Assembly: GCF_026153355.1 (NCBI RefSeq)
Contig: NZ_CP110636.1
Span: 6,758,001-6,822,000, forward strand
DNA length: 64,000 bases
Source: Streptomyces endophytica
GTDB taxonomy: Bacteria; Actinomycetota; Actinomycetes; Streptomycetales; Streptomycetaceae
Reading direction: 5' to 3'
Shown here one piece after another: positions 46,848 to 55,323 of this stretch. Position numbers and translations under genes: made by a program. The notes beneath the pieces are model-generated. The model searched no databases. It was not told where the DNA came from and saw nothing but the letters and a program-made list of their open reading frames with translations. Numbering within the stretch: the first letter of the stretch is position 1; each line of letters starts with the position of its first letter.

Positions 46848-47675
46848 CTATTTCCCCTGCCACTTGGGCGTCCGCTTCTCGGTGAAGGCGGCGTGGAATT
46901 CCGCGTAGTCGGCGCTGTTCATCAGCAGTGCCTGGGTCGCGGCGTCCATCTCCACGGCGGCGGCGAGCGGCATGTCGAGTTCGGCGGTGAGCAGCGCCTT
47001 GGTCTGTGCGTGCGCCAGCGCGGGTCCCTCGGCGAGCCGCCGGGCGAGCGCCGCGGCCGCCTCGTCGGCCCGGCCCTCGTCGGCCAACTCGCTGATGAGA
47101 CCGAGCCGTTCGGCCTCCGGCGCCCGGACCGCGTCGCCGAGCATCAGCAGCCGGGTGGCGTGTCCGAGCCCGATGACCCGCGGCAGCAGATAGGCCGCGC
47201 CCATGTCACCGCCGGACAGCCCGACCCGGGTGAAGAGGAACGCGAAGCGGGCCGAGGGGTCGGCGACCCGGAAGTCCGCGGCCAGTGCGAGCACCGCACC
47301 GGCACCGGCCGCGACGCCGTGCACCGCCGCGATCACCGGGAACGGTGCCTCCCGCACGGCCCGCACGACCTGCCCGGTCATCCGGTTGAAGTCCAGCAGC
47401 TGGCCGGTGTCCATGCCCAGGGTGGCGCCGATGATCTCCTCGACATCACCCCCCGAGCAGAACCCGCGCCCCTCCCCCGCCAGCACGAGGGCGCGCACCG
47501 AGCGCTCCCGGGACAGCTCGGCGAGCAGATCACGGAGATCGGCGTACGCCTCGAAGGTCAGCGCATTGAGCTTCTCCGGTCGCGCCAGGGTGACCGTGGC
47601 GACCCCGTCCTCCCTGGTCACACGGATGTGCTGCCAGGCCTCTGTACTTCGGGCGGATCCTGCGAACGGACTCAT
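46848..47675 (-). CDS. Enoyl-CoA hydratase/isomerase family protein
   Basis: 275 aa, normal length for the crotonase family. VATVTLARPEKLNALTFEAY, LVLAGEGRGFCSGGDVEEI (oxyanion hole), IAAVHGVAAGAGAVLALAAD and RFAFLFTRVGLSGGDMGAAY (second oxyanion strand/catalytic region). Related to the hydratases of phenylacetyl-CoA and 2-aminobenzoyl-CoA degradation. First gene of the minus-strand pair with the monooxygenase/reductase. ATG 47675 preferred over a longer upstream frame that covers repeats. Confidence 0.85.
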   Translation of the reverse strand: MSPFAGSARSTEAWQHIRVTREDGVATVTLARPEKLNALTFEAYADLRDLLAELSRERSVRALVLAGEGRGFCSGGDVEEIIGATLGMDTGQLLDFNRMTGQVVRAVREAPFPVIAAVHGVAAGAGAVLALAADFRVADPSARFAFLFTRVGLSGGDMGAAYLLPRVIGLGHATRLLMLGDAVRAPEAERLGLISELADEGRADEAAAALARRLAEGPALAHAQTKALLTAELDMPLAAAVEMDAATQALLMNSADYAEFHAAFTEKRTPKWQGK

Positions 47676-47799
47676 CGGACTGCCTGCCCCTTCGGCGGGT
47701 CGGCCGGTGGTGCTCTTCCGGATGCCCTTCGAAGCTATCACTGTTCTGTGACTGTCGTCATGAGGGCGCGATATCGGGAACGCTGCGGCCGTCGGGAAT

Positions 47800-47975
47800 T
47801 CCGTACGCATCGGGAATGCCTCGCCCTTTGGAATGCCGCGCCCCTCGGGGACACGGCGCCCGTTGGAGGCGCCCTGCGCATGGGGGACGCCGCGCCCGGC
47901 GGGGACGCCGTGCGCATCGGGAATGCCTCGCCCGTCGGGAATGTCGCGCGCATCGGGAATGCCGCGCCCCGCCTT
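47800..47975. repeat. Degenerate tandem repeats built on ATCGGGAATGCC and CGCCCG
   Basis: Seven to eight imperfect copies of a 15-21-base unit such as CATCGGGAATGCCTCGCCC. They fill part of the 47676-48403 gap between the hydratase gene and the HATPase gene. No coding gene is convincing there; open frames give Arg/Pro/Cys-rich repeats. Confidence 0.55.
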
Positions 47976-48403
47976 CGCGTTGTCGGCCCCGAGGGGGCGC
48001 TCGCGACCACTAGGGGATCCGTTCCCCTGCCCCCTAAGGCCCTCCCCCGACCACCCCTGATCCAGCGCGACGGCACCATCGGGTCACCGCTCGCCCGCCG
48101 CCGCGGGGTCGCTCTCGCCCTCCGCCTGCGGGGGCACGCCTCGCCCGCCGCCTGCTGGTCACCGATCGCCCGGCCCGCGCCCGCTACCCGTTGCCCGTAC
48201 GGCCCAGCCTGTACTCCCCGCCCCCGTACGAGCCCGCGCCCGGTCCGCCGGGTCGAAGGTCCCGCCCGTTCGGGACTTTCGTCCTGCGTCGCGTATGACC
48301 TGGGTCACTTTCCTTGCGGCCGCCCGGCCCTCCCCCGGCCGCCCCCGCGCTTCCTACGGTGGAACCGTCCGAGCCCGCCCCTCGCGAACGGAACGTCGCG
48401 CGC

Positions 48404-48991
48404 ATGCTGGAAACGCCTCCGTCGTCGAACTGGCGCATCGCGCTTCCTCGGGGCGCGACGGCGGTCCCCATCGCCCGTGCGATGGTCCGCTGCGCCCTCC
48501 AGGACCTGGGGACCACGGCGGACCGCACCACCGCTCAGCTGCTGACCGCCGAGTTGGTCGCCAACGCGCTCAAGCACACCGGCGGCGATCACCCCATCGA
48601 GCTGGTGGTGGAGCGGGGGCCGGACGGGTGCCAGGTGGAGGTGCACGACGGCGACACGGTGCTCGTCGAAGGGCTGGGAGAGCCGGCGCCGATGGCGATG
48701 CTGATGTCGGCGGCCGGGCCGGGCGAGCCGCTGCCGATGACCGGACCGCGCGCGACCGGACCGGGCACAACCGGACCGGGCACGACCGAGCCAGGCACGA
48801 CCGGACCGGGCGCACCGCTCCCAGCCCCCGCCGCTCCGGTAGCCGCAACCGCACCCCGCGTCCCAGCCATCCGGAACCGCGGGCTGCTCCTGGTGCGTTC
48901 CCTCAGCTCCGGCTCCGGTTGTCGGCGCACCCAGGACGGTAAGGCGGTGTGGTTCACCCTTCCCGAGGTGCACCGGACGCGCCGGCGCTGA
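48404..48991 (+). CDS. HATPase-fold anti-sigma-like protein with Gly/Pro/Thr repeat insert
   Basis: 195 aa. N box in TAQLLTAELVANALKHTGGD and G1 region in CQVEVHDGDTVLVEG. The expected G2 part is split by an insert of about 45 residues in which TGPGTTGPGTTEPG-like units recur (about 48725-48860). The domain resumes IRNRGLLLVRSLSSGSGC and KAVWFTLPEV. ATG 48404 directly precedes the conserved start; upstream frame is Pro-rich. Its 3' end overlaps the permease 3' end by 38 bases, tail to tail. Target sigma factor unknown. Confidence 0.75.
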   Translation: MLETPPSSNWRIALPRGATAVPIARAMVRCALQDLGTTADRTTAQLLTAELVANALKHTGGDHPIELVVERGPDGCQVEVHDGDTVLVEGLGEPAPMAMLMSAAGPGEPLPMTGPRATGPGTTGPGTTEPGTTGPGAPLPAPAAPVAATAPRVPAIRNRGLLLVRSLSSGSGCRRTQDGKAVWFTLPEVHRTRRR

Positions 48992-50555
48992 CCGCCGCCC
49001 CGCGCTCCTTGCCGTCGTCCCTCTCGTCGTCCTTCTCGCCGCTCTTCTCGCCGCTCTTCTCGTCGTCCTTCCCGTCGCCCCTCTGGCCGTCCTCCTCGCC
49101 GTCCGCAGCCGGCGCGGAGGCCGACCCGAGCCCGCCGCCCCCGGCGCCCTGGCCGAGGCGGGAGTGGCGGCGTCCGTAGAGCGCGTAGACCAGCGCGCCG
49201 GCCACCAGGAACGCCACGAACTGCAGCCAGGTCGCCGGTCCGGTCCCGTAGACCAGGTAGCCGCAGAACGCGATGCCGAGGATCGGGCTGAGCGGGAAGA
49301 ACGGGACGCGGAAGCGGCGCGGCAGGTCGGGACGGGTCCGGCGGAGCACCAGCACGCTGAGATTGACCGCCGCCATGACCGCCAGCGTCCCGATGGTGGT
49401 CAGGTTCATCACGACGTCCAGGGGGACGACCGCGGCGGGCACCGCAAAGACGGCCGCGACGATCCAGGTGTTGGCGACCGGCGTGGACGTACGCGGCGAG
49501 ATCCGTTCGAAGACGCGCGGGACCAGTCCGTCCCGGGACATCGACATCAGGATGCGGGTCTGCCCGTACATCACCGCGAGAACGACGGACGCGATGGCGA
49601 CCACCGCGCCGAAGGCGATCACGCCGCCGCCGAGTGCGGAGTGGGTGACCCGGTTGACGATCAGCGACAGCGCGGCCGGCTGGTCGGCCACCTGGTCGGA
49701 GGAGAGCGCGCCGATGGCGGAGACCGCGACCAGGCAGTACAGCACGGTGACCACGCCGATGCAGATCATGATCGCGAGCGGGATGTTCCGCCGCGGGTTC
49801 CTGACCTCTTCCCCAGCCGTGGTGATCGCGTCGAAGCCGATGTACGAGAAGAAGGCGACCGAGGCGCCGGAGGTGATGCCGGCGATGCTCTGCGGTGCGA
49901 ACGGCGAGAGGTGGCCGGCCCGGAAGGCGGTGAGGCCGATCGCGCAGAACAGCACCAGGATCGCCAGCTTCAGCACCGCCATCGCGGCGGTCGCGCGGGC
50001 GCTCTCCCGGATCCCGCGGACCAGCAGCAGCGCGGCGAGCAGGATCACGACGACGGCGGGGACGTTGACGATCCCGCCCTCACCGGGCGGGTTGGAGAGT
50101 GCGGCCGGCAGCTGCCAGCCGGTCAGACTGCCCAGCAGTTCGTTCAGGTACTGGCCCCAGCCGACGGCCACGGCCGACACCGAGACGCCGTATTCGAGCA
50201 GCAGGCACCAGCCCACGAGGAAGGCGGTGCGCTCGCCGAGGGTGGCGTACGCGTAGGAGTACGAGCTGCCGGACACCGGGATCGCGCCGCCCAGTTCCCC
50301 GAAGGAGAAGGCGGTGAAGACGCAGGTGACGGCGGCCAGCAGGAAGGAGACGATGACCGCGGGGCCGGCCTCGGCGACGGTGTCGGACAGGCCGACGAAG
50401 ATGCCGGTGCCGACGATGGCGCCGATACCGAAGCAGACGAGCTGGAAGAGGCCCATGCTGCGCTGGAGGCCGTTGCCTTCCCGGTCCGCGCCCGATTCGG
50501 CGACGAGGAGGTCGGGGGACTTGATGCGCAGGCCGGAGGGACCAGGGGCACGCAT
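48954..50555 (-). CDS. Amino-acid permease, APC superfamily
   Basis: 533 aa with about 12 membrane helices. APC signature after the first helix: FQLVCFGIGAIVGTGIFVGL. Also EYGVSVSAVAVGWGQYLNEL and FFSYIGFDAITTAGEEVRNP. The C-terminus is a charged repeat tail (GDGKDDEKSGEKSGEKDDER). The location behind ornithine carbamoyltransferase and arginine deiminase suggests arginine/ornithine exchange or arginine uptake; this is inferred from context. ATG 50555 chosen; a frame from 50603 adds a His/Arg-rich tail. Confidence 0.85.
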   Translation of the reverse strand: MRAPGPSGLRIKSPDLLVAESGADREGNGLQRSMGLFQLVCFGIGAIVGTGIFVGLSDTVAEAGPAVIVSFLLAAVTCVFTAFSFGELGGAIPVSGSSYSYAYATLGERTAFLVGWCLLLEYGVSVSAVAVGWGQYLNELLGSLTGWQLPAALSNPPGEGGIVNVPAVVVILLAALLLVRGIRESARATAAMAVLKLAILVLFCAIGLTAFRAGHLSPFAPQSIAGITSGASVAFFSYIGFDAITTAGEEVRNPRRNIPLAIMICIGVVTVLYCLVAVSAIGALSSDQVADQPAALSLIVNRVTHSALGGGVIAFGAVVAIASVVLAVMYGQTRILMSMSRDGLVPRVFERISPRTSTPVANTWIVAAVFAVPAAVVPLDVVMNLTTIGTLAVMAAVNLSVLVLRRTRPDLPRRFRVPFFPLSPILGIAFCGYLVYGTGPATWLQFVAFLVAGALVYALYGRRHSRLGQGAGGGGLGSASAPAADGEEDGQRGDGKDDEKSGEKSGEKDDERDDGKERGAAVSAGASGAPREG

Positions 50556-50857
50556 GGGAGTTCTCTCTCTGGTGGTGCGGTGCGCGTGGCACGGGTGGGC
50601 CACGCACGAAGCGGGGTCCGGACCGGTGGGTCCGAACCCCGCGAGCGGCTCGATGGTAGCTGCCGGAGCCGCATGATCGCCCTGTCGGGCGTATGCCTAT
50701 GCAGTGTGATGTTGCCGACGGCCGACGAGCGGCCGTACCGCGACGCCCCTGGCCGAAGAAACCTGAGAGACCGGAGAGACCGGAGAGACCAGAGGGGGCG
50801 AAGCCCTCCGACTCCCCTGGCCGGAGAGACCGGGCACAGAGGTGAAGCCCGCCGCCG
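50556..50857. other. Intergenic region with GAGACCGGA repeats
   Basis: About 300 bases between the permease and ornithine carbamoyltransferase genes. From 50763 to 50836 short direct repeats of (A)GAGACCGGA occur (at least four). They may affect mRNA structure between the two genes. No gene or clear terminator seen. Confidence 0.45.
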
Positions 50858-51862
50858 CTAGCCGGCGAGCGTCGCGACCAGTACCGCCTTGATGGTGTGC
50901 ATCCGGTTCTCCGCCTCGTCGAAGACGACCGAGTGCGCGGACTCGAAGACCTCGTCGGTGACCTCCAGCGAATCGAGGCCGTGCCGTGCGTGGATGTCCC
51001 GGCCGACCGCCGTGCCCAGGTCGTGGTACGCGGGCAGGCAGTGCAGGAACTTCACGTCCGGCTTGCCGGTGGCGCGCAGCACGTCCATCGTGACCGCGTA
51101 CGGGGCCAGCAGCGCGATCCGCTCGTCCCACACCTCCTTGGGCTCACCCATGGACACCCAGACGTCGGTGGCGACGAAGTCCGCCCCGCGCACGCCCTCG
51201 GCGACGTCCTCGGTGAGGGTGATCCGGGCCCCGCTGGCGTCGGCCAGCTCGTATGCCCGGGCGATCACCGTCTCCTCGGGCCACAGCTCCTTCGGCGCGA
51301 CGATCCGTACGTCCATGCCGAGCAGGGCGCCGGTGACGAGGTAGGAGTTGCCCATGTTGTTGCGGGCGTCGCCGAGGTAGGCGAAGGCGGTCTCCTCCAG
51401 GGGGCGGCCGTGGCCGTGTTCCACCATGGTCAGAACGTCGGCGAGCATCTGGGTCGGGTGCCAGTCGTCGGTCAGCCCGTTGAAGACCGGTACGCCGGCG
51501 TGGGCGGCCAGTTCCTCGACGTCGGACTGGCGGCTGCCGCGGAACTCGATGCCGTCGAACATCCGGCCCAGCACCCGCGCGGTGTCCTTGACCGACTCCT
51601 TGTGCCCGATCTGCGAGCCGGACGGGTCGAGGTAGGTGGTCGAGGCCCCCTGGTCCGCGGCCGCGACCTCGAAGGAACAGCGGGTCCTGGTGGAGGTCTT
51701 CTCGAAGATCAGGGCGATGTTCTTGCCGCGGAGGCGGGGGACCTCGGTGCCGGCGCGCTTCGCCGCTTTCAGCTCGGCCGCGAGGTCGATCAGTCGGCGG
51801 AACTCCTCGGCGCTGAAGTCCAGCTCCTTGAGGAAGTGGCGGCCCGTGAGATCTATCGCCAT
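50858..51862 (-). CDS. argF: Ornithine carbamoyltransferase
   Basis: 334 aa, full length. Carbamoyl-phosphate motif FEKTSTRTRCSFEVAAADQG, ornithine-side KFLHCLPAYHD and SMGEPKEVWDE are all present. It makes citrulline from ornithine and carbamoyl phosphate or runs in reverse in the arginine deiminase pathway; sitting directly after arginine deiminase, the catabolic (arcB) role is plausible, but I cannot tell from sequence. A near-palindrome lies 47 bases before the ATG. Confidence 0.92.
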   Translation of the reverse strand: MAIDLTGRHFLKELDFSAEEFRRLIDLAAELKAAKRAGTEVPRLRGKNIALIFEKTSTRTRCSFEVAAADQGASTTYLDPSGSQIGHKESVKDTARVLGRMFDGIEFRGSRQSDVEELAAHAGVPVFNGLTDDWHPTQMLADVLTMVEHGHGRPLEETAFAYLGDARNNMGNSYLVTGALLGMDVRIVAPKELWPEETVIARAYELADASGARITLTEDVAEGVRGADFVATDVWVSMGEPKEVWDERIALLAPYAVTMDVLRATGKPDVKFLHCLPAYHDLGTAVGRDIHARHGLDSLEVTDEVFESAHSVVFDEAENRMHTIKAVLVATLAG

Positions 51863-51908
51863 CGGTCGGCTCCTGTTTAGCAGCGGTCGGGGGACGGGGT
51901 TGGAAGTG

Positions 51909-51926
51909 TATACGACATGCCGTATC
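51909..51926. promoter_or_regulatory. 18-bp near-palindrome upstream of ornithine carbamoyltransferase
   Basis: TATACGACATGCCGTATC, in which 14 of 18 positions pair symmetrically; TATACGAC recurs 20 bases further (51929-51936). AT-rich for this genome, 47 bases before the argF start. ArgR is a possible binder but the sequence does not match an ARG box I know. Confidence 0.5.
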
Positions 51927-51993
51927 TATATACGACGACCGGTCTCCGTGCGGCTGCACGCCATGTGCGCCCCGCCCACCGCCGCCGCACGCC

Positions 51994-53229
51994 TCAGCCT
52001 GCCCCGGGCACCGCATCCCTCGCCACCGGACAGCTCATACAGCGCGGACCGCCCCGCCCGCGCCCCAGCTCGCTCCCCGGAATCGTGATCACCTCGATGC
52101 CGCGCTTGCGCAGAAACGTGTTCGTGGTGACGTTCCGCTCGTAGGCCACCACCACGCCGGGCTCCACGGCGAGCACGTTGCAGCCGTCGTCCCACTGCTC
52201 GCGCTCCGCGGAGTGCACGTCCTGGGTCGCGGTCAGCACCCGGATGTCGGACAGTCCCAGCGAGGCCGCTATGGCGCGGTGCATGTGCTCCGGCGGGTGA
52301 TCGGTGACCTTGAGGTCCGTCTCGCCCGAGCCGGGCTCGATGGTGTACGAGCGGAGCATGCCGAGCCCCTCGTACTGGGTGAAGGTGTCCCCGTCGATCA
52401 TGGTCATGACGGTGTCCAGGTGCATGAACGCCCGCCGCTTGGGCATGTCCAGCGCCACGATCGTGCGCGCCGAACCGGCCGCGAACAGCCCGCGCGCCAG
52501 CAGTTCGACGGCCTGGGGAGTGGTCCGCTCGCTCATCCCGATCAGCACCGCACCGCTGCCCATGACCAGGACGTCGCCGCCCTCGATCGTCGAGGGGTAG
52601 TCCGCCTGCCCCTCCGACCAGACGTGGAAGTCCTCGCCGCGGAAGAGCGGGTGGTAGCGGTAGATCGCCTCGTAGTGGACGGTCTCGCGCTGCCGGGCCG
52701 GCCAGCGCATCGAGTTGATCGACACCCCGTCGTAGATCCAGGCGGAGGTGTCGCGCGTGAAGAGGTGATTGGGCAGCGGACCCAGCAGGAAGTCGTCCAG
52801 ATCCATCACGTGGAAGCGGACCGAGGTCGGTTCGGGGTGCTGCTCAAGGAACTCACGCTTGGTCATCCCGCCGACCAGCGCCTCGACGAGTTCCGGCACC
52901 GGCAGTTCGTCGAAGGCGGCGCGCAGATGGTCGGTGGCCAGCGGTCCGTACAGCTTCTCGTCGAAGACCCGGTCCAGGACCAGCTCGCGGGCCGCGGGGA
53001 TCTGCAGGCTCTCGGCCAGCAGATCCCCGAAGAGGTGCACTTCGACGCCACGGTCGCGCAGTACGTCCGCGAAACCGTCGTGCTCGGCCCGCGCCCGGCG
53101 TACCCACAGCACGTCGTCGAAGAGCAGGGCGTCCTTGTTGGAGGGGGTGAGCCGCTTCAGCTCCAGATCGGGACGATGCAGGATGACCCGGCGCAGCCGC
53201 CCGGCCTCGGAGTCGACTTGGAATCCCAT
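51994..53229 (-). CDS. arcA: Arginine deiminase
   Basis: 411 aa. Family motifs: VDSEAGRLRRVILHRPDLEL, FTRDTSAWIYDGVSINSMRW, YPSTIEGGDVLVMGSG, FMHLDTVMTMID, and catalytic Cys in GGPRCMSCPVARD. Hydrolyses arginine to citrulline and ammonia. Located 131 bases upstream of argF on the same strand, followed by the permease. Carbamate kinase (arcC), needed to gain ATP from the pathway, is not in the window. Confidence 0.93.
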   Translation of the reverse strand: MGFQVDSEAGRLRRVILHRPDLELKRLTPSNKDALLFDDVLWVRRARAEHDGFADVLRDRGVEVHLFGDLLAESLQIPAARELVLDRVFDEKLYGPLATDHLRAAFDELPVPELVEALVGGMTKREFLEQHPEPTSVRFHVMDLDDFLLGPLPNHLFTRDTSAWIYDGVSINSMRWPARQRETVHYEAIYRYHPLFRGEDFHVWSEGQADYPSTIEGGDVLVMGSGAVLIGMSERTTPQAVELLARGLFAAGSARTIVALDMPKRRAFMHLDTVMTMIDGDTFTQYEGLGMLRSYTIEPGSGETDLKVTDHPPEHMHRAIAASLGLSDIRVLTATQDVHSAEREQWDDGCNVLAVEPGVVVAYERNVTTNTFLRKRGIEVITIPGSELGRGRGGPRCMSCPVARDAVPGAG

Positions 53230-53332
53230 CTCCCCATCTTGGCCGCTCGGGGGGCCGGGTGGAGGGAGTCGGGCGATGTGGGGTACACGGGTCGGCCGAC
53301 GGGGGCGGCTGGGCCCGGGTGGGCTGCGGGCT

Positions 53333-53412
53333 GGTGGTGGCCGGTCCCGGTCTTGGCCCGCCCCGGTGGTGGTCGGTCCCGGTGGTGGTCGGTCCCGGTG
53401 GTGGTCGGGTCG
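53333..53412. repeat. Five tandem 16-bp G-rich repeats
   Basis: Consensus CGGTGGTGGTCGGTCC, three near-identical copies and two degenerate ones. Lies in the 53230-53475 gap between the arginine deiminase start and the MFS gene end. The clustered GG runs could form a G-quadruplex. Confidence 0.6.
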
Positions 53413-53475
53413 GGCGACTTGCGGGTGTGGGTGGGCGGAAGGTGCGGAGCGGGGCCGGGCGGGGTGGGCGCCTGC

Positions 53476-55230
53476 CTAGGAGGTGGGTGGTCGGCGCTGC
53501 CCGGCGGTCGCCCTACGGTCCCGAGGGCGGTTGGCCGGGTGCGTGGCCCGGCCGCCGGTGGCCCGGGCGCCACCGCCGCCCGTCCGTAGCGTGATCGCCG
53601 CCCCCACGGCGACCGCACCCGTCACCGCCGCGACGATCCAGCCGACCTTCAACGCGCCCAATTCCGGCCCCTGTTGACCGTGCCCCTGCCCCTGCTGCTG
53701 GCCTTGGCCCTGCCCTCCCATGACGGCGATCAGTACGGCCACCCCGAGCGCCGTACCCACCTGCCGGGACACCATCAGCACCCCGGACCCCACGGACAAC
53801 CGCCGCGCGGGCAGCAGCCCCGCGGCGGCGAACATCACCGGCTGGTACAGGCCGGCGCCGATTCCCGCGAGGACCAGGCCCGGCAGGAAGCGCACCGCGT
53901 AGTGCGTGCCCGCGCCGCCGTCGTCCACGCACCCGAGCCACCACGACGCGGCCGCGACGAAGCAGAGCGACCCGATGACGCCGGCGGCGCGTTCGCCGAC
54001 CGCCCGGACGATCCGGCCCGAGAGCGCGGAGACCACCAGCACCGTGAGCGGCCAGGGGGCCAGCGCCAGCCCGGCCGTCCGGACCGAGTAGTGCCAGACA
54101 TCGGTGAACAGCAGCGTCGCGCCCAGCATCATCACGGAGTACGCGACGAAATAGCTCAGCAGCCCCAGGGTGGCCGCCCCGAAACCGGGCGTCCGGAACA
54201 GGGCCGGGTCCACGACGGGTTCCACGGCGCGCCGCGCATGCCGTACGCCGAGGACACCGGCCGCCACGCCGACGCCGAGGACGACCAGGGTGGCCGGCGC
54301 GGTGTAGCCCCACTCCGGGGCCTGTACGCACGCGGTCACCAGCGCCCCGATGCACACCAGCACCAGCGCCGCACCCGGCAGGTCCCACCTCTGCCGGGCC
54401 CCACGACCGCCCACGGAGCGCGGCAGCAACCGCACCCCCGCCGCGACCGCGAGGACCACGACCGGCACGTTGATCAGGAAGACCAGCCGCCAGTCGGAGG
54501 CCGCCAGTAGTCCGCCGATCACCGGCCCGGAACTCGCCGCGACCGCACTGACCGCCGTCCACGCACCGACCGCGGTCGCCCGCTCGTGCGGCGGGAAGAC
54601 GGGCAGCGCGAGGGAGAGCGAGGTGGGGATCAGCACCGCCGCCGCCACGCCCTGCACCACGCGGGCCGCGACCAGCAGCCCCAGCGTGGGCGCCGCGCCG
54701 CAGGCCGCCGAGGCCAGGCCGAACAGCACCATGCCGATCAGGAAGCAGCGCCGTCGCCCCGCCTCGTCGGCGATCCGTCCTGCCGGTACGAGCAGCGCGG
54801 CGAGGACGACGGTGTAGCCGTTGAGCACCCACGACAGCGCGGAGGCGGACGCGGGCGCGAAGTCCCGGCCGATCGCCGGGAAGGCGATGGTGACGGCGAT
54901 CAGGTCGAGTACGGCGAGGAACTGGGCCGCGGACGCGATCGCCAGTACCAGCCAGCGGCGGGGGTCGGCGGGGGCGTCGTCCCGGGCCGCGACACCCGGC
55001 ACCTTCGTGGACACCGCCGCCGGCCCGGCCCCGAGCTCTTTCATAGGCGCTTCCGCTGGCCCGTCCCCGAGCGCTTCCGCAGACACCTCCGCCGGCCCGC
55101 TCCCGAACTCTTCCGCAGACACTTCCGCCGGTCCGGCCCCGAGCTCTTCCGTAGAAGCTTCCGCCGGCCCTTCCGCCGGCTCCTCCGCGGGCCCACGCGT
55201 CCCATGGCATTTCGAAACAGAACTGGTCAT
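53476..55230 (-). CDS. MFS drug exporter (DHA2-like) with repetitive acidic N-terminus
   Basis: 584 aa, about 14 membrane helices from residue 95 on (WLVLAIASAAQFLAVLDLIA, SWVLNGYTVVLAALLVPAGR, RRCFLIGMVLFGLASAACGA). DHA2 transporters export drugs or dyes with proton motive force. Residues 20-85 consist of five 12-aa repeats (GPAEVSAEEFGS and variants), 36 bases each in DNA, which is not usual for the family. Divergent from the GlxA regulator (81-base gap), which probably controls it. Confidence 0.8.
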   Translation of the reverse strand: MTSSVSKCHGTRGPAEEPAEGPAEASTEELGAGPAEVSAEEFGSGPAEVSAEALGDGPAEAPMKELGAGPAAVSTKVPGVAARDDAPADPRRWLVLAIASAAQFLAVLDLIAVTIAFPAIGRDFAPASASALSWVLNGYTVVLAALLVPAGRIADEAGRRRCFLIGMVLFGLASAACGAAPTLGLLVAARVVQGVAAAVLIPTSLSLALPVFPPHERATAVGAWTAVSAVAASSGPVIGGLLAASDWRLVFLINVPVVVLAVAAGVRLLPRSVGGRGARQRWDLPGAALVLVCIGALVTACVQAPEWGYTAPATLVVLGVGVAAGVLGVRHARRAVEPVVDPALFRTPGFGAATLGLLSYFVAYSVMMLGATLLFTDVWHYSVRTAGLALAPWPLTVLVVSALSGRIVRAVGERAAGVIGSLCFVAAASWWLGCVDDGGAGTHYAVRFLPGLVLAGIGAGLYQPVMFAAAGLLPARRLSVGSGVLMVSRQVGTALGVAVLIAVMGGQGQGQQQGQGHGQQGPELGALKVGWIVAAVTGAVAVGAAITLRTGGGGARATGGRATHPANRPRDRRATAGQRRPPTS

Positions 55231-55323
55231 GCCGCTCAGCATCGAACGCCGCGCCCAGCCTCACGAGTGGCAGCCCTGACAACACCCGCTACATTCCTGC
55301 CACCTCCCTGTCATACTCGGCCC

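Noticed and set aside
49164..50861. 565-aa + strand open frame
   Set aside because: Antisense to the amino-acid permease, D/G/R-rich, no motifs.
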